11,483 nucleotides of DNA, from positions 1 to 11,483 of the forward strand of contig DASTCC010000225.1 of NCBI GenBank assembly GCA_035711465.1. Reading direction: 5' to 3'. The position numbers were made by a program, and so were the translations under genes. The notes beneath the pieces were generated by a model, which was not told the DNA's origin, did not search any database, and saw only the letters and a program-made list of their open reading frames with translations. This DNA is from DASTCC01 sp035711465. Lineage in GTDB: Bacteria > Acidobacteriota > Vicinamibacteria > Vicinamibacterales > SCN-69-37. Positions 1-7,190 of this stretch are shown in pieces (the first letter of the stretch is position 1; each line of letters opens with the position of its first letter).

Positions 1-18
1 GGACCCGCGTCCCGGCCG

Positions 19-60
19 CTCCATTTGACATCCCAATGAACTAGGCGGATACTCCATTTG
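19..60 (+). repeat. 9-bp direct repeat flanking the first promoter
   Basis: The nonamer CTCCATTTG occurs at 19-27 and again at 52-60, a 33-bp period (about three helical turns). The first copy runs into the -35 hexamer. The second begins inside the -10 candidate and covers the predicted start site. In addition GACAT (27-31) and ATGTC (62-66) form a widely spaced inverted pair. This placement would suit an operator for a regulator of the permease gene. ADOP genes often sit next to PadR-family regulators, but none is visible in this window. The exact repeat is seen; the regulatory role is inferred. Confidence 0.4.
25..53 (+). promoter_or_regulatory. Sigma70-type promoter for the first ADOP permease
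   Basis: TTGACA at 25-30 matches the -35 consensus exactly. It is followed by a 17-base spacer and GATACT at 48-53 (4 of 6 to TATAAT). The predicted start near position 60 leaves a leader of about 30 bases before the GTG start at 91. The surrounding stretch is AT-richer than the rest of the window, which supports a real promoter. Confidence 0.6.
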
Positions 61-79
61 CATGTCTAATAGAACGCAC

Positions 80-84
80 GGAGG
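80..84 (+). promoter_or_regulatory. Ribosome binding site of the first ADOP gene
   Basis: GGAGG lies six bases upstream of the GTG at 91. It is the main support for choosing that non-ATG start. The encoded N-terminus also fits the expected prefix domain of the family. Confidence 0.7.
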
Positions 85-90
85 CCCGGC

Positions 91-2787
91 GTGAGCCGCT
101 GGCGTGCCTGGCGCGAATACGTCCGCCGCCTCACGGCGTCCATCCGTGGCTCGAGGCCGGACGGCGATCTCGAGGACGAGCTGCGCCTCCACCTCGAGCT
201 CGCTGCCGAAGACGAGGCGCGGCGCGGTCTCGACGCGCCCGACGCCGCGCGACGAGCGCGGATCCGCGTCGGCGCTGTGACTCAGACGATGGACACGCTG
301 CGCGATCAGCGCGGCCTGCCCTCTCTCGACGCGCTGAAGTCGGACCTCGTGTTCGGCTGGCGGCAGATCGTGAGACATCGCACCGCGAGCCTGTCCGCGG
401 TCCTCTCGCTGGGCCTGGCGATGGGCGCGTCCCTCACGGCCCTCCGGCTCGTCGACGCGGTGCTGCTGCGGCCGCTGCCCGTCGCCGAGCCCTCGCGGCT
501 CTTCGTGCTCACCCGTACCTTCGTCGACGCCGAGAACCGGCCCGCCGAGCGCGACGACTTCGATTACCCGACGTATCGCACCTACGCAGCGCTCGCCCGC
601 GACCACGCCGATCTCCTCCTGATCGGCGCCGCCGTCAGGCGCCCGATCGCCATCGGCGCGGATGGACCCGAAACGGCAGTCCAGCAGTTCGTCTCGGGCA
701 ACGTGTTCGCGACGCTCGGACTCCGGCCGGCAATCGGCCGTCTGCTCGACGAACGCGACGATGCCGTGCCGGATGGTCATCCGGTCGTGGTGCTCAGCCA
801 CGATTACTGGCGGCGGCGATTCGCGGCCGACCCTGGCGTGATCGGACGGACGTTCCGCATCAACGACCGCGTCTACGAGATCGTCGGCGTCGCTGCCGCC
901 GGTTTCACCGGCACCGAACCGGGCGCCGTGACCGATTTCTTCATCCCGTCGATGATGAATCCGGAAGCGCTGGACGTTCGAGGGTGGACGTGGTTTCGCA
1001 TCTGGAGCCGGCCGAAGCCGCGTGTCGATCCGGCGGCGGTGCAGGCGCTGCTCGCGGCGCGCTTTCGCGACGAGCATCGCGAGGGCGTCAGGAACTTTCC
1101 TGCCGACATGCCGCCATCGCGGATCAACTCCTATCTGAGCGAGCAGCTCGTGCTCCTGCCGGCGGCGAGCGGAGCGTCCGACGTGCAGAAGGCGTTTCGC
1201 CGTCCGCTCTGGATTCTGACCGCGCTGGCGGCGCTGCTCCTGCTGATCGCCTGTGCGAACGTCGCCAACCTGCTGCTCGCGCGCGCGATGTCGCGCCGCG
1301 TCGAGATGGCCCTGCGCCTGTCGATCGGCGCCGCGCGCCGCCGGCTCGTCCAGCTGATGTTGATGGAGAGCTTGCTGCTCGCCGGCCTTGCCGCTGCTGT
1401 CGGCGTCCTGTTCGCGTGGTGGGCCGCGCCGTTCGTGGTCTCGATGCTGGCGCCGATCGAACGCCCGGTGCGTCTGATCCTCGACCTCGACTGGCGCGCC
1501 GTCGCCACCGCCGCGGCCGTCACATTGATCGTGACCGTCCTCTTCGGCCTCGCGCCGGCGCTCCGCGCGTCCGCCGCGTCGCCGCACGACGTGCTCAAGG
1601 AACAGCGGGGACCGCGCCTGCCTCGGCGGCTGGCCGACGCGCTGATCGCGACCGAGATGGCGCTGTGCGTCTTCCTGCTCTGTGGCGCAGGCCTTTTCGT
1701 CGTCACCTTCGATCAACTGAGCACCCGCGTCCTCGGATTCACGCCGGAGCATCTGCTTCACGTCGTCGTCCAGAGCAATCGCCGGCAGACGGCGGACGAG
1801 TGGACGGCGCTCGCGGCGTCGCTGCGTGATACTGGCCCGATCGGCACCGCCGCCGTGGCCGGATGGGCGCCGCTGACCGGAAACCGATGGCGAATCTCGG
1901 TCAGCGTACCGGGCCGCCCGTCGCCGCAGGACGGCCCGCTCTGGCTGTCGGTATCGCCCGGCTATTTCGCGACGATGAGGCAGCGGCTGATCGAGGGCCG
2001 CGAGTTTCGCGCCGGCGAGCGCGCGCCCGGGCGCGACGAACGCAAGCAGCCGGTGCCCGGCGTGGCCATCGTCAACGAGGCGTTCGCGCGCGTCTATTTC
2101 GACGACCGCAGTCCGATCGGCCGGCGCCTGATCGTCGACGGCTGGAACGCGCCGGTGGAGATCGTCGGACTCGTCAGCGACTCGGTCTACTTCAGCGTCC
2201 GCGAGACGATCGAGCCGGGCCTGTTCGTGCCGCTCGAACAGCGCAACGGCGCGACGCTGCTGTTGCGCACCAACGCCGACGCGGGCGATCTCCAGCAGAC
2301 GCTGCGCCGTACCCTCATGCGGCAGCATCCGAACCTGGTCGTGCACGAGGTCGCGCGGTTCGAGGCGCTCGTCACGCAACAGGTCATCCGCGAGCGTCTG
2401 CTGGCGGCGCTGTCCGCCTTCTTTGCCGCGCTGGCGCTGGCGCTCGCGGTGATCGGTGTCTACGGCGTGCTCAACTACGCGGTCACGCGCGAGCGGCGGG
2501 AGATCGGGCTGCGCCTGGCGCTCGGCGCACGGCCGCTGCACGTACTCGGCCTGATCGCGACGCGGCTGGCCAGCATGGTAGCCCTCGGCGCGCTCGCCGG
2601 CGTCGTGTGCGGCGTGGCGTTCGGCCGGCTGGTGCGGCCGCTGCTCTTCCAGATCGAGCCGACCGATCCGGTCGCGCTCGGCCTGCCGCTGGCCGCGCTC
2701 GCGCTCGCGACGCTGCTGGCGGTGGCGCCGCCGCTCTTCCGCGCCATGCGGGTCGACCCGGCGGAGGCGATCCGAACCGAGGCTTGA
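91..2787 (+). CDS. ADOP-family ABC transporter permease (MacB/FtsX-like) with N-terminal prefix domain
   Basis: Inner-membrane permease of 898 residues belonging to the acidobacterial duplicated orphan permeases, a MacB/FtsX-like family usually encoded without its own ATPase. Residues 1-90 form a soluble, charged prefix (LEDELRLHLE motif near 27-36) seen in a subset of the family. Two similar halves follow. Half one has a membrane segment at about 98-122 ending in VLLRPLP, a periplasmic MacB-like core to about 370 (with GNVFATLGLRP and a VVVLSHDYW motif), then three membrane segments between about 374 and 500. Half two starts at about 515, has a second periplasmic domain (SPGYFATM near 622), and ends with three membrane segments at about 771-798, 820-850 and 864-885, closing with the typical MRVDPAEAIRTE tail. 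The family is often assumed to do MacB-type mechanotransmission or export, but the substrate is unknown. The start is GTG with GGAGG upstream. No ATPase gene is in the window. Confidence 0.93.
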   Translation: MSRWRAWREYVRRLTASIRGSRPDGDLEDELRLHLELAAEDEARRGLDAPDAARRARIRVGAVTQTMDTLRDQRGLPSLDALKSDLVFGWRQIVRHRTASLSAVLSLGLAMGASLTALRLVDAVLLRPLPVAEPSRLFVLTRTFVDAENRPAERDDFDYPTYRTYAALARDHADLLLIGAAVRRPIAIGADGPETAVQQFVSGNVFATLGLRPAIGRLLDERDDAVPDGHPVVVLSHDYWRRRFAADPGVIGRTFRINDRVYEIVGVAAAGFTGTEPGAVTDFFIPSMMNPEALDVRGWTWFRIWSRPKPRVDPAAVQALLAARFRDEHREGVRNFPADMPPSRINSYLSEQLVLLPAASGASDVQKAFRRPLWILTALAALLLLIACANVANLLLARAMSRRVEMALRLSIGAARRRLVQLMLMESLLLAGLAAAVGVLFAWWAAPFVVSMLAPIERPVRLILDLDWRAVATAAAVTLIVTVLFGLAPALRASAASPHDVLKEQRGPRLPRRLADALIATEMALCVFLLCGAGLFVVTFDQLSTRVLGFTPEHLLHVVVQSNRRQTADEWTALAASLRDTGPIGTAAVAGWAPLTGNRWRISVSVPGRPSPQDGPLWLSVSPGYFATMRQRLIEGREFRAGERAPGRDERKQPVPGVAIVNEAFARVYFDDRSPIGRRLIVDGWNAPVEIVGLVSDSVYFSVRETIEPGLFVPLEQRNGATLLLRTNADAGDLQQTLRRTLMRQHPNLVVHEVARFEALVTQQVIRERLLAALSAFFAALALALAVIGVYGVLNYAVTRERREIGLRLALGARPLHVLGLIATRLASMVALGALAGVVCGVAFGRLVRPLLFQIEPTDPVALGLPLAALALATLLAVAPPLFRAMRVDPAEAIRTEA

Positions 2788-2812
2788 TTGATCGCCGATC
2801 AGGCGTCAGAGT
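2784..2812 (+). promoter_or_regulatory. Possible leaderless promoter for the TIR gene
   Basis: TTGATT at 2784-2789 overlaps the stop codon of the preceding permease. After a 17-base spacer comes CAGAGT at 2807-2812, then six bases to the ATG at 2819. The predicted start would fall on the A of that ATG. No Shine-Dalgarno is visible before it. The -10 match is weak (3 of 6), but the spacing is the same as upstream of the hydrolase gene at 8729. Read-through from the permease 31 bases upstream is an alternative. Confidence 0.35.
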
Positions 2813-2818
2813 GCAGCG

Positions 2819-3643
2819 ATGAGGTCGGCGCCCACGGCCAGGCCGGCGATGTTCATCGGCTCGTCGACCGAAGGGCTGGAGTTCGCGCGCGCCGTCCGGA
2901 CGCTCCTGGCGCAGGACGCGGAAGTGACGCTCTGGAACGAGGGCTTCTTCCTCGTCGGCAACACCTTCATCGACAGCCTCGTGAACGGCTTGTCGCGGTT
3001 CGATTTCGCCGCGGTCGTCCTCACGCCCGACGACTTGATCACCAGCCGGGAGCAGACGACGTTCAGCCCGCGCGACAACGCGCTGTTCGAGCTCGGCCTG
3101 TTCATGGGGCGGCTGGGCCGCGAGCGGACGTTCGTCGTGCGCCCGCAGGGCGATGCGGTGAAAGTGCCGAGCGATTTGGCCGGCCTAACCACCGCGCTCT
3201 ACGAATGGCCGCGGCGGGATGGCGATCACAAGGCCGCCGTCGGCCCGGCCTGCGACAGCATCCGCGAGATGATCCGCAGTCTCGGCTTCAGCGAAGCGCG
3301 CGTCGGCACGCAGGTGCGCGCCGTCCAGGACGAGCAGGCGCGCCAGCGCGCCGACATCGACGGCATCCTGAGATTTCTGCTCCAGAGCTTCGCCACCAAG
3401 CACGAGATCACGCATCTCAAGAAGCTCGAATCCCCGGAGCCCTTTCACTTCAAGCAGTCGCCGGGATTCGAGGCCGAGCTGCGACGGTTGCTGTCGCTCG
3501 GCCTGATCGCGCGGCGGCCGGATCGCGGCGTCCGGTCGCTCTTTGCCGCCGGCGACGACGTCCATCGCCACCTGGAGATCACGGAGCGCGGCAGGTCGTT
3601 CCTGGCCTACACTCGCCAGCTCGAGCAGGCCGAGCCGGAATGA
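2819..3643 (+). CDS. TIR-like nucleotide-binding protein (CAP12/Pycsar-effector type) with C-terminal winged-helix-like region
   Basis: A 274-residue soluble protein. Residues 11-130 match the predicted nucleotide-binding TIR-like family (Pfam PF10137 type): a first strand with FIGSSTEGL (12-20), VTLWNEG (36-42), a FDFAAVVLTPDD strand (61-72) and the hallmark RDNALFELGLFMGRLGRER (85-103). Glu91 in FELGLF sits where the catalytic glutamate of NAD-cleaving TIR enzymes is found, and PSDLAGLTT (117-125) is also typical. Relatives act as NAD-depleting effectors in CBASS and Pycsar defence. Residues 160-182 look helical and linker-like. Residues 183-268 resemble a winged helix (helix, LRRLLSLGLIARR, then a beta wing ending HLEITERGRSFLAY). 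The ATG at 2819 is preferred; residue 11 is an alternative Met but would trim the first strand. No cyclase, STING or protease partner is nearby, so the trigger is unknown. Family confidence is high; a defence role is inference. Confidence 0.85.
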   Translation: MRSAPTARPAMFIGSSTEGLEFARAVRTLLAQDAEVTLWNEGFFLVGNTFIDSLVNGLSRFDFAAVVLTPDDLITSREQTTFSPRDNALFELGLFMGRLGRERTFVVRPQGDAVKVPSDLAGLTTALYEWPRRDGDHKAAVGPACDSIREMIRSLGFSEARVGTQVRAVQDEQARQRADIDGILRFLLQSFATKHEITHLKKLESPEPFHFKQSPGFEAELRRLLSLGLIARRPDRGVRSLFAAGDDVHRHLEITERGRSFLAYTRQLEQAEPE

Positions 3644-3663
3644 CCGGCGCGCGGTGGCCACGT

Positions 3664-3692
3664 TAACGATCGCCACGCCGGCGCGTTGTACT
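3664..3692 (+). promoter_or_regulatory. Possible leaderless promoter for the second ADOP permease
   Basis: TTAACG at 3664-3669 (4 of 6 to TTGACA), a 17-base spacer and TGTACT at 3687-3692 (4 of 6 to TATAAT) lie directly ahead of the ATG at 3698. The predicted start falls at 3698-3699, on the start codon. No Shine-Dalgarno is seen upstream. The -10 overlaps the in-frame TTG at 3686, which argues for ATG 3698 as the true start. Confidence 0.35.
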
Positions 3693-3697
3693 ACGCG

Positions 3698-6133
3698 ATG
3701 AGCTCTCTGTCGCAGGACATCCGTCACAGCCTTCGGATGCTCGGCCGGCAACCCGGCTTCGTCCTGGTCTCCGTGCTGTCGCTGGCGCTCGGCATCGGCA
3801 TCAACACCGCGATCTTCAGCGCGCTGAACGTCTTGCTGCTGCAGCCGCCGGCCGTCCGGCAGCTCGACCGCACCGTCGTCGTCTTTCACGCCGACGCCTC
3901 CCGCTCCGATCTCGGGACGTCGTTTCCGGCGTTCCTCCACTACCGCGATCGCCGTGAGACGTTCTCGGCGGTGACGGCCTACACCGGCGCAAGGCCGCTC
4001 GTCTTCACGGACGGCGATCGACGATCGCAGGTCTACGCGGAGCCCGTGGCCGGCGACTTCTTCGCGATCGCGAGCCTCGACCTCGGCGCCGGCCGCGGCT
4101 TCGATCGCGAGATGGATCGCGCCACGGACCCGCCGCTCGTGGCGGTGATCAGCCACGCGTTCTGGCAGCGGCAGCTCTCGTCCAATCCAGCCGCGGTTGG
4201 CGCGACGATCGTCCTGAACGGCCGTCCGTTCGCGGTCGTCGGCATCGCCAGACCGGGATTCACCGGGCTCAACCGCGAGGTCGCGGCGGATCTCTGGATT
4301 CCCATGACGACCTGGGCCCATCTCGTTCGCGAACCGGCGCGATTGACCGGCCAGGAGACCTGGCTGACGACGCTGGCGCGATTGAACGACGGCGTCACGA
4401 TCGAACAGGCGCAGGCGGCGATGGCCGCCGCCGGCCAGGGACTCGGCCTGCCGGCGGGCACGGAGACGAGAGTCCGGCCGGCGCGCGAGCAGTCCAGCGC
4501 CGTCGTGTTCGACATCCTCACCATCGCTGGCGCCGCGTTCGCGGTGGGATTGCTCGTGCTCGCCATCGCCTGCGTGAACGTCACCGGCCTGCTGATCGCG
4601 CGCGCCGCGGCGCGGCAGCGCGAGATGTCGGTGCGGCTGGCGCTCGGCTCCGGGCGAGGACGGTTGATCCGTCTCTGGTTGATCGAAAGCGTCGCGGTCG
4701 TCTCGCTGGCGGCGGTCGCCGGTCTCTTCCTGGCAGCGTGGCTGATCGATGTCGCCGTCGCGTTCAAGCCGCCGGTGGAGATTGGACAAGCGGAGAATCC
4801 GACGCTGTCGATCGCGTTCTCGCTGGACTACCGCGTCTTCGCCTTCACGTTCGGCCTTTCGCTGCTCACCGCCGGCATCTTCGGCCTGATCGCCGGCCTC
4901 CACAATTCGAACCCGGGGCCGCGGCTCGATCTCACGTCGGATCGTGCGTCGGATCGGCGCTTCGCGCCCGGCTTCAACCTGCGCAGCATCGTCATCGCAG
5001 CGCAGATGGCGTTGTGCCTCCTGCTCCTGATTCCCTGCGGGCTGCTCGTCCGCAGCTGGCAGAAGTCGGCGACGATCTCGCCCGGCTTCTCGGTCGAGAA
5101 CGTCCTGCTCCTGCCGATCGCCAGAGATCAGGCCGGCGTGCGCGTCCAGAAGCCACCCGGGTTCGAGCGCGATCTCGTCGAGCGCCTGAGATCGGTAGCC
5201 GGCGTCGAGAGCGTGACGGCGATGGACCCGGTGCCGCTGTGGTTCGGCGGCAACGCGACGGTCATCACGGCGGAGGGCGCTGCCGGCGGCGGTCGGATGC
5301 GCACCGCCTTCGCCCGGATCGCGCCCGGCTATTTCGCGACGCTCCGCCTTCCCCTTCTGCGCGGCCGCGACTTCACACCGGCTGACGACAGCGCCGCGCC
5401 GCGAGTCGTCATCGTCAACGAAACGCTGGCGCGACGCCTCTGGCCCGACGGCGACGCAATCGGACGCCGGTTTCGCGAGCCGGACGGCGTCGTCGAAGTC
5501 GTCGGCATCGCGCGCGATGCGAAGTACAGCAGCCTCGCGGAACGATCCGAGCCCTTCGTGTACTTTCCGCTGGCGCAGGACCCGACGAACAACCTGACGC
5601 TGTCGCTCGCGGTCCGCGGCACCGGCGATTCCCGGCGGCTCGCCGACGCGATCGAGCGCGAAGTCCGTGCGCTCGTTCCGGAGTGGCCGGCCTTTCATTA
5701 CCGGATGCTCGACGAGGGCCTCGAGATCCAGCGCCTGCTGCCCCGCTTCGCCGCGACCCTGCTCGGCGTCCTCGGCGCCTTCGCGCTGCTGCTGGCGATG
5801 ATCGGCGTCTACGGCGTCATCGCATACGTCGCCAGACAGCGCACGCACGAAATCGGCATTCGCCTCGCACTCGGCGCCCCGCGGGCGAACGTGCTCTCGT
5901 TGCTCGTCAGACAGGGCATGACCGTCTGTCTCGCCGGCGCCGCGGCCGGCATCGCGATCGCGTTGATCGCGACGAATCTGCTTTCGAGCCTGCTCGTCGG
6001 CGTCGGCGGATCCGATCCGCTGACCTATACGGCCGTGCCCGTGACCCTGCTCGGGGTCGCCGTGCTCGCCTGCTACCTGCCAGCGCGTCAAGCGGCACGA
6101 GTGAATCCGATCGAAGTCCTGCGGCGCGACTGA
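3698..6133 (+). CDS. ADOP-family ABC transporter permease (MacB/FtsX-like), no prefix domain
   Basis: Inner-membrane permease of 811 residues from the ATG at 3698. The frame can be extended to a TTG at 3686, but that adds only four residues and has no ribosome site. It begins with the usual amphipathic segment MSSLSQDIRHSLRML. A membrane segment at about 19-48 (VLSLALGIGINTAIFS) leads into a MacB-like periplasmic core with GDFFAIASLDLGAGRGF and AVISHAFW motifs. Three membrane segments follow, at about 270-300, 323-350 and 378-400. The second half repeats this: a segment at about 428-455, a periplasmic domain (APGYFATLRLPLLRGRDF), then segments at about 681-710, 732-762 and 775-795, with the closing motif ARVNPIEVLRRD. 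It is of normal length for a prefix-less ADOP protein. It shares its family with the gene at 91-2787 but differs clearly in sequence, so it is not a recent copy. Substrate and ATPase partner are unknown. Confidence 0.93.
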   Translation: MSSLSQDIRHSLRMLGRQPGFVLVSVLSLALGIGINTAIFSALNVLLLQPPAVRQLDRTVVVFHADASRSDLGTSFPAFLHYRDRRETFSAVTAYTGARPLVFTDGDRRSQVYAEPVAGDFFAIASLDLGAGRGFDREMDRATDPPLVAVISHAFWQRQLSSNPAAVGATIVLNGRPFAVVGIARPGFTGLNREVAADLWIPMTTWAHLVREPARLTGQETWLTTLARLNDGVTIEQAQAAMAAAGQGLGLPAGTETRVRPAREQSSAVVFDILTIAGAAFAVGLLVLAIACVNVTGLLIARAAARQREMSVRLALGSGRGRLIRLWLIESVAVVSLAAVAGLFLAAWLIDVAVAFKPPVEIGQAENPTLSIAFSLDYRVFAFTFGLSLLTAGIFGLIAGLHNSNPGPRLDLTSDRASDRRFAPGFNLRSIVIAAQMALCLLLLIPCGLLVRSWQKSATISPGFSVENVLLLPIARDQAGVRVQKPPGFERDLVERLRSVAGVESVTAMDPVPLWFGGNATVITAEGAAGGGRMRTAFARIAPGYFATLRLPLLRGRDFTPADDSAAPRVVIVNETLARRLWPDGDAIGRRFREPDGVVEVVGIARDAKYSSLAERSEPFVYFPLAQDPTNNLTLSLAVRGTGDSRRLADAIEREVRALVPEWPAFHYRMLDEGLEIQRLLPRFAATLLGVLGAFALLLAMIGVYGVIAYVARQRTHEIGIRLALGAPRANVLSLLVRQGMTVCLAGAAAGIAIALIATNLLSSLLVGVGGSDPLTYTAVPVTLLGVAVLACYLPARQAARVNPIEVLRRD

Positions 6134-6161
6134 TCGACGCGCCGCGGGCCCGCGATTGCGA

Positions 6162-6191
6162 TTGACGCCGTCACACGCGCGCGTCTAGGAT
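6162..6191 (+). promoter_or_regulatory. Candidate promoter of the ATP-grasp cassette
   Basis: TTGACG at 6162-6167 (5 of 6 to consensus), an 18-base spacer and TAGGAT at 6186-6191 (4 of 6) lie in the gap after the second permease. Transcription would start near 6198, giving a leader of about 100 bases before the ATG at 6300. This supports the cassette as its own operon. Confidence 0.5.
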
Positions 6192-6216
6192 CGCGAGCCT
6201 CCCCACGAATTGCGTC

Positions 6217-6236
6217 GATCCGGCGGATGCCGGATC
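6217..6236 (+). other. Perfect hairpin in the leader of the ATP-grasp operon
   Basis: GATCCGGC (6217-6224) and GCCGGATC (6229-6236) are exact reverse complements around a GGAT loop, an 8-bp GC-rich stem. No T-run follows, so it is not a standard intrinsic terminator. It lies about 20 bases after the predicted start and 63 bases before the first start codon. It could stabilise or regulate the mRNA, or bind a dimeric protein as DNA. The stem is seen; the function is inferred. Confidence 0.45.
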
Positions 6237-6299
6237 TCGTCATCCACCGCCCGGGCAGATCTGTCGGACCCGGTTGACGACCGCGCCAAGGCAGGTCCC

Positions 6300-7190
6300 A
6301 TGTATCTCCTGCTCGGTCATTCCCAGGATCCATGCTGCGCGGGCGTCGCGGCCAGGCTCGAGGCACGCGGACTCGACGCGCGCATCGCCGCCGATCCGCT
6401 GGCGCCGCCGGCGAAACTAACGTGGCGGCTCGATGCCCGCGGCCTCACGAGCCGCCTTGCCGCCGGCGCTGCCGACGACGCGCTCGAAGGCGTGCTGGTA
6501 CGGGACGCGAGCTGGATCGATCCGGCCGGCTGGGAACCGGACGACCACGCCTACATGCTCGCGGAGCTCCGCGCGGTGATGCTCGCGTGGCTGGCGGCGC
6601 TCTCCTGCCCGGTCGTCAATCGGCCCGACGCCGCGAACTGGTATCGCGCCGGCGTGTCGATGCTCACCTGGCGATCCTCGCTGCGCGATTCGGGTCTGCG
6701 CATGCCCGAGGTCGTGATCACCAGCGACATCGTCGAGGCCGACGCGTTCCGCCGCCGGCTCGGGGACGCCGGCGTCGACGGCGCCGTCTACTCACCGTTG
6801 AGCCATGGCGCCGCCTATCTGCTCGACGACGAGGACGCGTGGAAGCGGATCGCGGCGATGCAGGCGCGGACAACGATCTGCCTGACCGAGCCGCACGGCC
6901 CGGTCACGCTTGCGTGCGTCGTCGGCGGCGAGGTGATCTGGAACGGCGGGGCGTCGAGCGACGCGATCGCGCTCGAAGCCGCGCTGCGACGCTTCGCGTC
7001 TGCCGCGCGTCTGTCGTTCGTCGAGATCGCGCTCGCTCGAGTGCGCGCCGGCCTGGCGGTGGTGCACGTCGATCCGCGCCCGCGCGTCGAGCGCTTCGAT
7101 GCGCCCGCGGCCGCGCGCATCCTCGACGCCGTCGTCGATCAGCTCACGGCGGCACGCACGGCCGCGACTGGCGCACTGGTGCTGTCGTGA
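6300..7190 (+). CDS. Degenerate ATP-grasp paralogue, likely pseudoenzyme partner of the downstream ligase
   Basis: A 296-residue protein, paralogous to the next gene. Its N-terminus (LLLGHSQDP, 3-11) resembles the HSQD-type opening recalled for microviridin-type ATP-grasp ligases. Both cassette proteins share CPVVNR (103-108 here), then RAGL or SGLR with a VVITSD or LVTSD segment, followed by a similar C-terminal fold. The catalytic set is gone. The ATP-binding Lys of VVYKS in the partner is replaced in AVYSP (Ser165). The Mg-binding Asp of GIDLK aligns with Ala244 in EIALA. The EVNPSPG motif has become HVDPRPR (His256, Asp258). It may be a scaffold, an allosteric subunit or a substrate-recognition subunit. 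I chose the ATG at 6300, with AAGGCAGG upstream, over the in-frame TTG at 6210, whose extra 30 residues look like untranslated sequence. Its stop overlaps the next start (GTGA), implying coupled translation. Confidence 0.75.
   Translation: MYLLLGHSQDPCCAGVAARLEARGLDARIAADPLAPPAKLTWRLDARGLTSRLAAGAADDALEGVLVRDASWIDPAGWEPDDHAYMLAELRAVMLAWLAALSCPVVNRPDAANWYRAGVSMLTWRSSLRDSGLRMPEVVITSDIVEADAFRRRLGDAGVDGAVYSPLSHGAAYLLDDEDAWKRIAAMQARTTICLTEPHGPVTLACVVGGEVIWNGGASSDAIALEAALRRFASAARLSFVEIALARVRAGLAVVHVDPRPRVERFDAPAAARILDAVVDQLTAARTAATGALVLS

Noticed and set aside
984..1829. A 281-codon plus-strand frame inside the first permease, with others at 1863-2822, 4738-5385 and 5683-6165
   Set aside because: Arg/Ala-rich shadow translations of the ADOP genes with no recognisable motifs or ribosome sites.
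3644..3697. Short GTGGC and GCCAC inverted repeat between the TIR gene and the second permease, considered as a terminator
   Set aside because: The stem is only five pairs with a 12-base loop and no T-run; extensions mismatch.
3185..6091. A 968-codon open frame on the minus strand across the second permease
   Set aside because: It mirrors a GC-rich membrane-protein gene. The product is an Arg/Asp/Glu/His-rich string without domains, and it overlaps a certain ADOP gene. Such long antisense frames are common at this base composition.
6210..6299. A TTG start at 6210 giving 30 extra residues to the degenerate ATP-grasp protein
   Set aside because: The extension contains the leader hairpin and has no domain character. 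The ATG at 6300 opens directly on the first beta strand with a purine-rich site upstream.
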